Source of the DNA: CAYNUJ01 sp964573255
Lineage (GTDB): Bacteria > Bacteroidota > Ignavibacteria > Ignavibacteriales > Melioribacteraceae
DNA length: 64,000 nucleotides
Reading direction: 5' to 3'
Assembly (NCBI GenBank): GCA_964573255.1
Contig: CAZNJB010000018.1
Span: 6,675-70,674 of the forward strand
The notes under the pieces are model-generated. The model was not told the DNA's origin, searched no databases, and saw only the letters and a list, made by a program, of their open reading frames with translations. The position numbers and the translations under genes were made by a program. Positions 25,394 to 34,142 of the stretch are shown here, one piece after another. Position 1 is the stretch's first letter, and each line of letters begins with the position of its first letter.

Positions 25394-27072
25394 TTAATAA
25401 GAAAGAGTTAATAAAGAAAATAGAGCTATTCGCCAATTTATTAGATTTTCACGGAGCAAATAAATTTAAAGTAAATGCATTTAAGAATGCTGCCAATATT
25501 TTGCGTAGATTCGGTGGTGATTTGGCTAATGAAGTAGCAGAAGGAACACTTGAAAAAATTAAAGGTATTGGTAAGGGTATTGCTTCTTTCATCTATGAAT
25601 ACGCAGAGAATAATGGTAAAATAAAGGAATTGGAAGAACTTTTACATAAAACTCCTTCCGGTATTCTTGAAATATTAAAAATTCGTGGGCTCGGTATAGG
25701 GAAAGTAAAGCAAATTTATGAATCCTTACAAATAGACAATTTAGCGGATTTAGAGGCAAAATGCAGAACAGGGGAATTACAGCAGTTAAAAGGATTCTCG
25801 GAAAAGAGTGTTCAAAAAGTAATAGATGAAATTGAGAAGATAAAAAGCAGTCGGAGCAAGTTGCTGCTCCATAGAGCATTTGAACTTTCCGCGGAGATTA
25901 AGGAATTGTTGAACGACAGTCTCCTCTTTATTCTAATTGAGCCTGCCGGAGAGTTGAGAAGGATTAGAGAAATCATCAATCAGATTGATTTTGTATGCTT
26001 GTTAAATTATGAAGCAGATTCTAAAAAGAAATTAGTTAACTATTTAAAAATAAATAAGATAGACTGCGAAATATCAAGTAATTCTTTGCTGTTAAAGAAT
26101 TTCCCAGTGCCTATTTTTCTTCATTTTGCTGATAATGAAAAAGAGTTCTCTGAAATTGTTGAGAGATTGTCTTGTGCTCCCGAATTTATAGCAGAAATTG
26201 AAAATGCCGGGAATTTCGGTGTTTCAGAGAGTGATATTTTTAATGGTGAAAATTATATTATTCCTGAAATGAGGGAGCAAGAGTATTTCAGTCTAAGAGA
26301 AAATTTACGCACGAGTTCGGATCTTAATATTGATGACATTCAAGGCTTGCTCCATTTCCACACGAATTATTCTGATGGAATTAACACATTGGAAGAAATG
26401 ATTAGGGGAGCAGAGGAGCTTGGTTTTAGATATGCTGTTGTATGTGATCACAGTAAATCTGCTTTTTATGCAAATGGATTGAATGAGAATAGAGTTCTTC
26501 AGCAAAAAGAATATGTAAAGGAAATCGCTAAAGCATCTCCTTTACCTGTTTTACTCGGAATTGAGAGTGATATTCTTAATGACGGCTCATTAGATTATTC
26601 AGATGATTTCTTAGTGGAGTTTTCATTTGTGGTCGCTTCAATTCATTCTAATTTTACTATGAATGAAAAGGAGATGACAAATAGAATTATTAAAGCAATT
26701 GAGAATCCTTTTACCGATTTACTTGCTCATCCTACCGGACGGCTGTTACTTTCTCGTGATCCATATAAATTGAATATAAAAAAGGTAATTGATGCTTGTG
26801 CCGAAAATGATGTTGCTATCGAAATAAATGCAAATCCGAATAGATTGGATCTCGATTGGCGGAATATTTATTACGCAAGAGAAAAAGGGGTGAAATTGGC
26901 TATAAATGCAGATGCTCATTCGATTGAGGATCTAAACTATACGCTCCTTGGAATCAAAATAGCGAGAAAAGCAGGCGTTAGGAAGTCGGAAGTTATAAAC
27001 TATTATTCTTTTGAGGAATTTATTAAATTTATAAATAGAAAAGTTAAAAGGGAAGTGAATTATGGATCTTAA
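25390..27072 (+). CDS. polX: PolX-type protein: HhH + decayed polymerase + PHP domain
   Basis: 560 residues. N-terminal helix-hairpin-helix region of X-family polymerases (GIGKGIASFIYEY, KIRGLGIGKVKQIYE, LKGFSEKSVQKVI). The palm region has EPAGELRRIREIINQIDFV where active PolX has GSxRRxxxxxxDxD; only the last Asp is left, so DNA synthesis is unlikely. The C-terminal PHP domain is intact (LLHFHTNYSDG, VVCDHSKS, GIESDIL, ASIHSNF, LLAHPTGRLL, NADAH), supporting 3'-5' exonuclease or AP-endonuclease activity. Probable base-excision-repair nuclease. Overlaps apt by 11 nt. Confidence 0.88.
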   Translation: MINKKELIKKIELFANLLDFHGANKFKVNAFKNAANILRRFGGDLANEVAEGTLEKIKGIGKGIASFIYEYAENNGKIKELEELLHKTPSGILEILKIRGLGIGKVKQIYESLQIDNLADLEAKCRTGELQQLKGFSEKSVQKVIDEIEKIKSSRSKLLLHRAFELSAEIKELLNDSLLFILIEPAGELRRIREIINQIDFVCLLNYEADSKKKLVNYLKINKIDCEISSNSLLLKNFPVPIFLHFADNEKEFSEIVERLSCAPEFIAEIENAGNFGVSESDIFNGENYIIPEMREQEYFSLRENLRTSSDLNIDDIQGLLHFHTNYSDGINTLEEMIRGAEELGFRYAVVCDHSKSAFYANGLNENRVLQQKEYVKEIAKASPLPVLLGIESDILNDGSLDYSDDFLVEFSFVVASIHSNFTMNEKEMTNRIIKAIENPFTDLLAHPTGRLLLSRDPYKLNIKKVIDACAENDVAIEINANPNRLDLDWRNIYYAREKGVKLAINADAHSIEDLNYTLLGIKIARKAGVRKSEVINYYSFEEFIKFINRKVKREVNYGS

Positions 27073-27574
27073 AAAACTGATACGTGACGTACCCGATTTT
27101 CCTAAAGAAGGAATTATATTTAAGGATATTACTACTCTTTTAAAAAACGGTGAAGGATTTTCGGCAGTTTTGGATGAACTTTATAATTTTGCCAAAGGAA
27201 AAGGAATTACGAAGGTTGTTGGTATTGAATCCAGAGGTTTCATTTTCGGGGGAGCGTTGGCAGCGAAATTAGGAATTGGATTCGTACCGATACGAAAACC
27301 CGGCAAACTGCCTGCAGAAACTTTAAGCGAAACTTATACTCTCGAGTATGGTACCGATTCTATTGAAATACATCAAGATGCAATAACTTCTGAGGATAGG
27401 GTACTGCTGCACGACGATCTTCTGGCTACCGGTGGTACAATGAAAGCTGCTTGTAATTTGATTGAAAAATTAAACGGAAAAGTTGAGCAGATTTCCTTTT
27501 TAATTGAACTGGATTTTCTGAATGGAAGGGATTTATTAAAAGATTACGAAATAGTTTCATTAATTCATTATTGA
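27062..27574 (+). CDS. apt: Adenine phosphoribosyltransferase
   Basis: 170 residues, complete. Shows DLKKLIRDVPDFPKEGIIFKDITTLL, GIESRGFIFG, PIRKPGKLP and the PRPP loop VLLHDDLLATGGTM. Salvages adenine to AMP with PRPP in the cytoplasm. Last gene of the plus-strand run beginning with capA/MFS; ATG lies inside the polX end and a terminator hairpin follows. Confidence 0.96.
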   Translation: MDLKKLIRDVPDFPKEGIIFKDITTLLKNGEGFSAVLDELYNFAKGKGITKVVGIESRGFIFGGALAAKLGIGFVPIRKPGKLPAETLSETYTLEYGTDSIEIHQDAITSEDRVLLHDDLLATGGTMKAACNLIEKLNGKVEQISFLIELDFLNGRDLLKDYEIVSLIHY

Positions 27575-27576
27575 TT

Positions 27577-27601
27577 GAACCGTTGTGCGACCGGTTTCTT
27601 T
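27577..27601 (+). terminator. Probable terminator after apt
   Basis: AACCG (27578-27582) pairs with CGGTT (27592-27596) around a 9-nt loop, followed by a T-rich stretch (TCTTTCATTT). Short stem; placed between two convergent genes. Confidence 0.5.
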
Positions 27602-27652
27602 CATTTGAATTAAAACACACTTTCGTAGTGTTACATACTTTTAACTGTTGAT

Positions 27653-28501
27653 TTAGGCAAAATGAGTGGTAGCGTTTTGCTTCCGATAAACTCCACTTTG
27701 CAGCTCGATTCTGCCTGTTTCCAATGCTTCCAGAATATTTGATAGTTTTTCTTTAGTAGAACTGCCAATTAGAATATTTATCCCTAATTTCGGAGGTCCG
27801 TCAGTCTTGATTTTTTCAAACATATTATGGAGAAATTCAATAGACTTATTAGTGTGATCGGTTACTTTTATTTTGATAAACCCCAAGTCTTTCAGTATAA
27901 CATCCATGTTTGCAATGGTTCCTAAAAAACTGACAGATGCATTATTTGCCCAGGGGACTGGATAAGTTACATCTTCATTATCTCTTTTGAAAATATCATA
28001 ATAAATTAATTCTCCGGAATCATTTAAGACTCTCTCTATCTCAGAATAAAATTTTACTTTATCTTCAATATTCATCTGAACATGTTGAGTCCAAACAACG
28101 TCGAAAGAGCTATCTTCATAAGGCAGATCAAGTGCATCTCCATGTATAAATTCTGTTTTTCCGCTGAATTGGAAAAGTTCGGTTAATTTCTGTGCTGTTC
28201 TGATAAATTCCCGGCTCATATCAATACCTGAAACATTACAATTGAACCTATCAGCAAGCATTCTGCTTGGACCTCCGAGTCCACAACCTATATCTAAAAC
28301 ATTTTTATCTCTTAAATCAATTTCTGTTACCAGTTCTTTTGATACTTCAGCTCCTCTTAAATGAAATTCATCTACTGCCGCCAAATCTGATCTTGATAAC
28401 TTCTTTATATCAATACCTTGATTCTGTAGCTGCTGAATAATATCCTCGAAGAGTCCGGGACGGTTATATTGATTTTCGATAAGTGTATTTATATTGTTCA
28501 T
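27653..28501 (-). CDS. Class I SAM-dependent methyltransferase
   Basis: 282 residues. SAM-binding motif I NVLDIGCGLGGPSRMLAD (about residues 70-87), then GIDMSREFI, the acidic GDALDLPYEDSSFDVVWTQHV and a YYDIF strand. The pattern GxGxGGPSR is that of the sarcosine/dimethylglycine and tocopherol methyltransferase-like group. The substrate cannot be named; small molecule more likely than nucleic acid. Single gene. Confidence 0.87.
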   Translation of the reverse strand: MNNINTLIENQYNRPGLFEDIIQQLQNQGIDIKKLSRSDLAAVDEFHLRGAEVSKELVTEIDLRDKNVLDIGCGLGGPSRMLADRFNCNVSGIDMSREFIRTAQKLTELFQFSGKTEFIHGDALDLPYEDSSFDVVWTQHVQMNIEDKVKFYSEIERVLNDSGELIYYDIFKRDNEDVTYPVPWANNASVSFLGTIANMDVILKDLGFIKIKVTDHTNKSIEFLHNMFEKIKTDGPPKLGINILIGSSTKEKLSNILEALETGRIELQSGVYRKQNATTHFA

Positions 28502-28694
28502 ATTATTTTGTTTTTATTTGAAGATAATGTTTGTGTTAAAATATTGTTTTAATACAGCGTTAATGCTTGGGTAAGCGTAAGGGCATCAGCTAAGTCATTT
28601 TTATCTATATAACTTTAGTTGAGTTTAATTAAAAATTTTGTTTTACCTTTAATGTATTGCAATTTTAATACACCATACTAATTGTTAACAAAAT

Positions 28695-29048
28695 CTATTC
28701 GGCTTTCCAGTCCATTAGCAGTTCAGGAGATGGTCCCGGTGGAGGTTTCGAAAAATCGATACCATGAAATTCGGAAATGCTGTTTTTGAACCATTGATCG
28801 AAAGGATGATCAGATGCAGCTAATTTTTGCATAAATTCAGTTTCACCTGGTCCTTTGTGTTGTACCACAGCCATAGGTCCGTTGGGTGTTTGTGCCAACC
28901 ATACTTTATGACTAGTGAGATTCATTCTGGAATTAAATTCGGTGAACTCTTCCTTCTTGGAACTCATAATTTCTTTATTCCAAGCTTTCCAAGCTTCCAA
29001 TGCGGTAGGTTTGATCGGTGCTATTACTATTCCCATAGTAGTCTCCAT
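28695..29048 (-). CDS. Small conserved-looking protein of unknown function
   Basis: 117 residues, soluble. Not recognised with certainty. It starts METTMGIVIAPIKP, includes HKVWLAQTPNGPMAVVQHKGPGETEFMQKLAASDHPFDQWFKNSI, and ends HGIDFSKPPPGPSPELLMDW. The pattern of one strand-helix-strand unit with a conserved phrase about the protein handling 'ASDHPFDQWF' recalls dimeric alpha+beta barrel (EthD/ABM-like) proteins. Start could also be the second Met (29036). Single gene with a fair RBS absent; coding supported by its length and composition. Confidence 0.65.
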   Translation of the reverse strand: METTMGIVIAPIKPTALEAWKAWNKEIMSSKKEEFTEFNSRMNLTSHKVWLAQTPNGPMAVVQHKGPGETEFMQKLAASDHPFDQWFKNSISEFHGIDFSKPPPGPSPELLMDWKAE

Positions 29049-29609
29049 TTATTAATGATGTATAATTGAAGTTACTTAAAAGGGATATCAAATCCTATTA
29101 TTTCAAGTTTTATTTTAGTTTTCGTAAACCTCAATCACTTTTTAGCTCTAAAGGTTATAAGAGGGGGGAATGATATTTGGAAATTCATGTAAAACAAAAC
29201 AATAAATTTATAATGGGGGAAACAAAAATTATGGCTGAGAATTATTGCAAAGTGATTATTAGTTAAGCAGCATTTAAATATATTTGCTTGAACTAAGTTT
29301 TGTTAACAACTGGTGACACCAAAAACTTAAGATCCAATTATGCGATTGGAGAAAAAATAAAAAAGAATTAAGTACATTGCCCAAACATAACCCCGAATTA
29401 CATTTTCTTGGTTAGAATCTAAAAGTTAATATTATTTATTGGTTCAAACGATAGAGCCGTCATATCGGAGTAGTTGCTTGTTTATTCGATTTTTCCGAAT
29501 ACACAATCCGACTTAAAATTGAAATTAACTAATCGCACGAAACATTAAGAAGACTTTAATTCCTTTTACTCGTTCGTGACAACTGGATCTGCGTTAAAAA
29601 GAACTTTGA
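29049..29609. other. Intergenic region without detectable gene
   Basis: 561 nt, AT-rich. No ORF of convincing length or RBS. One small hairpin (CCAAT..ATTGG, about 29336-29351) is visible. It may hold promoter sequence for the minus-strand gene at 29048 or be remnant DNA; nothing recognisable. Confidence 0.5.
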
Positions 29610-30248
29610 TTAAAGCTGCAATCCGATTCTTAAATCCAAGGAGTTCGTATTAATTTTTAGATTTTCGTTTTTATATAATTCATTAAAATCTGAATCATAT
29701 AAAAGCTCGATCAGCAGAGCAAATGATGTTAAGTTTATTTCAGTTCCGGCACCAACTTTGAAACCAATTCTGTTCTTTTCATAATTTTCTTCTATTGTGT
29801 TAGCCTTCGCTAGAGAGAATACTTTATTAATTTCGCGGTCTATTTTGGGACCGGCAATTATATACGGACTAACTGAGCCGAAATTCAACCGGAACTTTCC
29901 TAAAGTTGAAAAATTTATATAATCAATTCTCGTATCCCAAGTAATAAATTTTCCTGTTCCATCAGGATCAATCGTAAATGTTTGTTCAAGCTCCTTCTTC
30001 ATTCCTTTTTGTACATAATTTAATTCTACAATAATACTCAGATTCGGATTATTAAGAAGTTCGGCAAAAATTCCAATATTTAATCCTTTTCTATTGTCAG
30101 GATTAAAATTAACATTTAGGGCGGGGATATATTTCCAATCCTGATGAGCAATTGTCGTTCCTAATTTAACTCCGTACCCTCTAACAATTTGAGCTTGAGT
30201 CGCAGCAATGAAAGTAAATAAAATCAACGAAAAAAAGAATCTTTTCAT
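29610..30248 (-). CDS. Outer-membrane beta-barrel protein (PorT/OmpW-like)
   Basis: 212 residues. Signal peptide 1-19 (ending ATQAQ), then amphipathic beta-strands: YGVKLGTTIAHQDW, LNIGIFAELL, LSIIVELNYVQKG, GKFRLNFGSVSPYIIAGPKID, GFKVGAGTEINL, and a final DLRIGLQL. This is the usual small eight-strand porin-like fold of Bacteroidota (GPKID-type). Function unknown. Single gene. Confidence 0.83.
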   Translation of the reverse strand: MKRFFFSLILFTFIAATQAQIVRGYGVKLGTTIAHQDWKYIPALNVNFNPDNRKGLNIGIFAELLNNPNLSIIVELNYVQKGMKKELEQTFTIDPDGTGKFITWDTRIDYINFSTLGKFRLNFGSVSPYIIAGPKIDREINKVFSLAKANTIEENYEKNRIGFKVGAGTEINLTSFALLIELLYDSDFNELYKNENLKINTNSLDLRIGLQL

Positions 30249-30696
30249 AATTATTTCCTCATTTATTTTTAATTGCGCAGTATCTGTGAGTCAGCACATA
30301 TTTAAACTGAACTCAGATATTTTCTTTGTTCAATCACTCGCTAACCCAGGAGTACCCAAATATAACCCAAACCCTACGACAAAGAATATTGAAATCCGAA
30401 GCACATTTAGGATCGATGCCTGCAGGGGATCTCATGTTGCCCGGATGCATTAATTACTAATGAAGCCGTGGCTTTGCAAAATGCTATAATACATTTTGCT
30501 AACAATAAAATATTAATGATTTTAAGCGGTTAAAATCATTAATATCATTTAATTTTGCAATAATTATTATCTCATAAATGAAGTTTATAAGATTATTTCG
30601 GGATAGCAGATCTAAGAAATCCAGTTTTTATTTATTCAGATCTATTGGAACAAAAAAAGAAAAATATTTATGAATAAATATATCAAAGAGAAAATC
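30249..30696. other. Intergenic region with a long perfect hairpin
   Basis: 448 nt. An open frame at 30208-30453 has no RBS, unlike neighbours in composition, and is not called. The main structure is the inverted repeat at 30511-30544. The part around 30340-30450 is less AT-rich than the rest and could be a gene remnant, but no protein family was recognised on either strand. Confidence 0.5.
30511..30544. repeat. Perfect 15-bp inverted repeat with GCGG loop
   Basis: TATTAATGATTTTAA, loop GCGG, then the exact reverse complement. There is no T-run directly after it on either strand, so it is not a standard terminator. Could be a protein-binding site or an RNA hairpin. Confidence 0.75.
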
Positions 30697-31659
30697 TCAA
30701 ACCAACAATTTCCCTTTTTTCATTATCTGTTTATTGTCGAACCAAATATCCGGCTTTTTAATTACGCCGTCAATATGAATTCCAACACTCACTTTTCCGC
30801 CCATTGAGAGGTTATTTCCCAAAGCTATATGCGCTGTGCCGAGAACTTTCTCATCTTCCAATATCAGTCCGCTAAGTTTCACTTTATCGTTGGTTCCAAT
30901 ACCAATTTCTGCAATATTTCTTCCTTTTTTCCCGAAAGGTTCCAACATTTTAATAAGTTTTCTTGCGGATTTACCACCGGTTATTTCAGTTGCGTAGCCC
31001 TTCTCAACTTTAATTTTTATTGATTCACCTTCCATTTTACCTATTCCCGCCATAGAGCCGTCAACAACAAAAACACCGTTAGTAGTACCTTCTAGTGGCG
31101 CTGCAAACGCTTCGCCTGTAGGGAGGTTGCCGCTTTCACCTTTTTTATGATAAAGACCTTTACTCGGTATGGTAACTCGTCCGGAAATATCCATCTCTAT
31201 ATCTGTACCGGCATCAGAAGTGATTCTAACAATTTTGGTTTTATCCATTAATTTGGAAAGCTTTATTGTCAGAGCGGCTATTTTATTATAATCAGCGTTT
31301 AATCCTCGTATCATTATCTCTTTGGTTATTCCCGGAAATGTTGCAATTCTCGACCCGAGTGCAGAAGCAGCTCTTCTGGCATCTGTATGAGTTAAAGATT
31401 TAGCAGTTGGACACATTACCACAGGAAACATTTTCATCAATTCAGCAATTTCTTTAGGCGGTTCTTCGCCGTTTACTTTTCGTTCTTCCATTTCAACGTA
31501 AATAGCTTTATATCCTAATCGGAGTGCATTCTGATATAAATTCAATCCGATTTCACGCTTAATATTATCAGAGACAATTAATATGCTTTCTCTTTTTTTT
31601 ACTCCCATACAATCGCGTATGGCAATAATTGAAGCCTTATCTAATTTTGTTAGAGCCAT
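30697..31659 (-). CDS. M29-like aminopeptidase
   Basis: 320 residues. Sequence features of the thermophilic aminopeptidase (M29/AmpS-like) family: SGNLPTGEAFAAPLEG, EIGIGTNDKVK, LGTAHIALGNN and the C-terminal SVGIHIDGVIKKPDIWFDN. These carry the Glu/His/Asp residues that bind two metal ions. Shorter than full-length M29 enzymes (about 400). Cytoplasmic. Lies 9 nt after the upstream envelope-protein gene on the same strand. Confidence 0.83.
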   Translation of the reverse strand: MALTKLDKASIIAIRDCMGVKKRESILIVSDNIKREIGLNLYQNALRLGYKAIYVEMEERKVNGEEPPKEIAELMKMFPVVMCPTAKSLTHTDARRAASALGSRIATFPGITKEIMIRGLNADYNKIAALTIKLSKLMDKTKIVRITSDAGTDIEMDISGRVTIPSKGLYHKKGESGNLPTGEAFAAPLEGTTNGVFVVDGSMAGIGKMEGESIKIKVEKGYATEITGGKSARKLIKMLEPFGKKGRNIAEIGIGTNDKVKLSGLILEDEKVLGTAHIALGNNLSMGGKVSVGIHIDGVIKKPDIWFDNKQIMKKGKLLV

Positions 31660-31668
31660 AGTTAACCT

Positions 31669-32403
31669 TTAAAATGGAATGCCTATATTAAGTTGAATTG
31701 TTGCTGAAATTTTTTTGCCGGAAAACAGTGATTCACCTTTCGCAAGGGGAGAGAAAGGGTTTCCGTTTTCGTCCTCCAACTGGTCTACTTGGAATATATT
31801 GTAGCTCGCGGTTCCTTCAAGACTGATATAATTCGGAATAATATGAATGATCAATCCTGAGGCGATATAATAACTAAGATCCACTTTAGCGCTTTCATAT
31901 TTTACTTCGGAAATATTTTGGGAATTTTCCTTTCGCGAATGAACTACATCTACATCGAAAAATGTAATTCCTCCTTCGAGTAATTTAAGATCGAGAAAAC
32001 TGAATATCGGAATCCCGAAATCTATTCCTAATCCCCAATAATTTAATTTAACCGAATATTTATCTACCCGGTTGATATCTGAGCTGATTTGTTGGAATTC
32101 CTGTTCCTGATTTGATATTTGATAAAACCCTTTTGCCGAGACAAAATAATCATCAAATTGAGCGCGGAAAATGTTTGCACCGAATCTGTAGCCTTCAGCT
32201 CTTTTAAAATTGGGTACATCTCCCGTCAAATTATCCATATCAATCGATGAAGCTACATAATGATTGAAGTTTTGAGCATCGTACTCAACTAATGAATAAC
32301 CTGCGAAAAATCCGGAGAGGCCCAAACAGCTAAATCCACAAGTTTGTGCGTTTAATATTGACGCTCCGAAAATGAAGTATAGCAAGAAAGCAAATTTTTT
32401 CAT
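31669..32403 (-). CDS. Exported protein, probable outer-membrane beta-barrel
   Basis: 244 residues. Signal peptide about 1-19 (ending ILNAQ), Cys-containing mature start (TCGFSCLGLSGFFAGYSLVEYD), then alternating strands (YRFGANIFRAQFDDYFVSAKGFY, YSVKLNYWGLGIDFGIPIF) and a C-terminal strand ATIQLNIGIPF ending in Phe, the typical barrel terminus. No family recognised. It is followed after 9 nt by the aminopeptidase gene. Confidence 0.7.
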   Translation of the reverse strand: MKKFAFLLYFIFGASILNAQTCGFSCLGLSGFFAGYSLVEYDAQNFNHYVASSIDMDNLTGDVPNFKRAEGYRFGANIFRAQFDDYFVSAKGFYQISNQEQEFQQISSDINRVDKYSVKLNYWGLGIDFGIPIFSFLDLKLLEGGITFFDVDVVHSRKENSQNISEVKYESAKVDLSYYIASGLIIHIIPNYISLEGTASYNIFQVDQLEDENGNPFSPLAKGESLFSGKKISATIQLNIGIPF

Positions 32404-32471
32404 AAAAGATTACAGTGTCATTTTTTCTGATATATAGTCATAAATATAATAAATAATGTTAAATAAATTCA

Positions 32472-32804
32472 TTATTCTTCTTTTTTATAAAGCATTATCA
32501 ATTTATTTTTATAAAGTTGCTTAATAAAAAGCACAACTCTTTCTTCGGGTTTTTCGAAATCTTCACCCATTTCAGCTTTAAGTTTCTCGGCAATTTCCTG
32601 AATAGTGTTTTTGCCGGTGCATTGTTTCCAGACAAAAGAACCTATTTGATCGAAATCAATTTTCATTGGTTTGGTTGACCAGCGCTTAAAAATTGTTCTA
32701 TCCAGCCAATTCAATTTTTGCTTGTAAAAATGAACTGTGACCAAACCGTCTTCTTCAACAAAATCACAATTTTGTTTTGGATATAAAATTAAATAATCAT
32801 GCAT
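32472..32804 (-). CDS. PqqD-family protein
   Basis: About 110 residues. The PqqD fold is recognisable: VTVHFYKQKLNWLDRTIFKRW, then KIDFDQIGSFVWKQCTGKNTIQEIAEKL and a helix pair ERVVLFIKQLYKNKLIML. PqqD proteins bind precursor peptides for radical-SAM enzymes, but no radical-SAM gene or precursor is nearby. The frame opens at 32861; the ATG at 32804, overlapping the MFS stop by 8 nt and preceded by AAGGAA, gives the usual length and is preferred. Confidence 0.8.
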   Translation of the reverse strand: MHDYLILYPKQNCDFVEEDGLVTVHFYKQKLNWLDRTIFKRWSTKPMKIDFDQIGSFVWKQCTGKNTIQEIAEKLKAEMGEDFEKPEERVVLFIKQLYKNKLIMLYKKEE

Positions 32805-34080
32805 TTCTAGATTCCTTTCCAATTCCTTTTTCCAAACCATGTCCTTTTGGGCCCATTTCACTTTTTCTTAACATATATGCAAAAAACAATCCGAAAAATC
32901 CTAAGGTTGAAAAAATCCACATCCCAGCAGTATACCCGCCCGTTAAATCATTTGTCCAGCCTATCAGGAAATTAAATCCGGCTAATCCTATATTCTGTGT
33001 CATTGTCATTAAACCATATGCAGTGCCCAATTTTTTCTCTTCAACAATAATTGCAACCGAAGGCCACATAACCGCCGGAATAAGTGCAAAAGAGAATCCC
33101 ATCATTGCCATCGGAATGTATAGAGATAGGTGGGTATAATTCATCAGCAAGTAAATGGGAATTAAAAGAATTGAGCCTATCATCATCATTAGAGATCGTT
33201 TGCCGATATAATCGGATAACAGACCGAACAAGGGTGATAGTACCATTGCGAATATTTTAATCATGCTGATAAGAAATCCGCCTTCACCTCTCGTTACACC
33301 ATGAACATCTATGAAAAATTTTACAGCAAATGTTTCAAACGGAAAAATTGCTGAATAAAACGTTACGCAGAGCAGCACGATATACCAGTAAGAAGAACTG
33401 AAAGAAAAAATTTCTTTAAATCTAAATTCATCCTGTTTAGGTACCGGACGCATTGAAAAATTCCTTTCTGCGTAAACATCCATTCCCCAATAAATAATAA
33501 TCGATACAACCGAAAGTATTCCAGCAGCAACGGCTAAAAACAGAGGGGATTGCCAATTATCATATAAACTTTGTGCCCAGGTAGGGGAATTGAATGCGGT
33601 GAAGGATCCCAATCTTGCAATTGTAAGATTTACGCCGAATGCGAAGGAGAGTTGTTTCCCCTTAAACCATCTGCCTAAAACTGTTGTAATTGCAACTATC
33701 AGAGATTCAGCACCCAAGCCGAAAACTAATCTGCCTATTGCCATCAGCATCAATTCGCCGCCGGAAAAGGCGGTTAATAACGCACCGATCATGCAAAGCA
33801 GGGCAAAAGTAAAAGAAGAAATTCTTGTGCCGAATTTATCTATTATTATTCCACCGATAAGAACGAGAAATATATTCGGAATGCTGTAAATACCCATCAA
33901 CATTCCGATATCCGAATCGGTAAAATTTAATTGTTTTGCTAAAACGTCGGCTAAAGGACTGATACTATCATAAATATAATAGTTGCCGAACATTGCTAGA
34001 GAAATAAAAATCAATATAACCCATCTAAATAGTGCGCTGGGTTCCGGTTTCTGAATTGCTGCAGAATTAGTGTTAATCAT
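32797..34080 (-). CDS. MFS transporter
   Basis: 427 residues, 12 predicted membrane helices. Motif A appears as GIIIDKFGTRISSF between helices 2 and 3 and again as GLLSDYIGKRSLMM in the second half. Closest in look to the anion:cation/hexuronate- or nitrate-type MFS; substrate unknown. Its stop overlaps the pqqD-like start, suggesting linked expression. A terminator separates it from the upstream OPT gene. Confidence 0.88.
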   Translation of the reverse strand: MINTNSAAIQKPEPSALFRWVILIFISLAMFGNYYIYDSISPLADVLAKQLNFTDSDIGMLMGIYSIPNIFLVLIGGIIIDKFGTRISSFTFALLCMIGALLTAFSGGELMLMAIGRLVFGLGAESLIVAITTVLGRWFKGKQLSFAFGVNLTIARLGSFTAFNSPTWAQSLYDNWQSPLFLAVAAGILSVVSIIIYWGMDVYAERNFSMRPVPKQDEFRFKEIFSFSSSYWYIVLLCVTFYSAIFPFETFAVKFFIDVHGVTRGEGGFLISMIKIFAMVLSPLFGLLSDYIGKRSLMMMIGSILLIPIYLLMNYTHLSLYIPMAMMGFSFALIPAVMWPSVAIIVEEKKLGTAYGLMTMTQNIGLAGFNFLIGWTNDLTGGYTAGMWIFSTLGFFGLFFAYMLRKSEMGPKGHGLEKGIGKESRNA

Positions 34081-34103
34081 AAAATATTCCCGTAGAGAAA
34101 AAG

Positions 34104-34125
34104 AGGAGCCTGAAAACAGGCTCCT
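34104..34125 (-). terminator. Rho-independent terminator of the OPT gene
   Basis: Nine-bp perfect stem AGGAGCCTG/CAGGCTCCT with a four-base loop. On the minus strand it is followed by CTTTTTCTC, so it ends the OPT transcript upstream of the MFS gene. The plus side has an A-rich run rather than T. Confidence 0.85.
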
Positions 34126-34142
34126 AAAAATATTTTAAATTT

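Noticed and set aside
28502..28694. Short gap checked for a tRNA or riboswitch
   Set aside because: No cloverleaf, TpsiC-like GGTTCGA or known aptamer pattern.
30208..30453. 81-residue open frame overlapping the start of a barrel gene on the other strand
   Set aside because: No RBS, no family match, starts inside an antisense gene; more likely chance or a relic.
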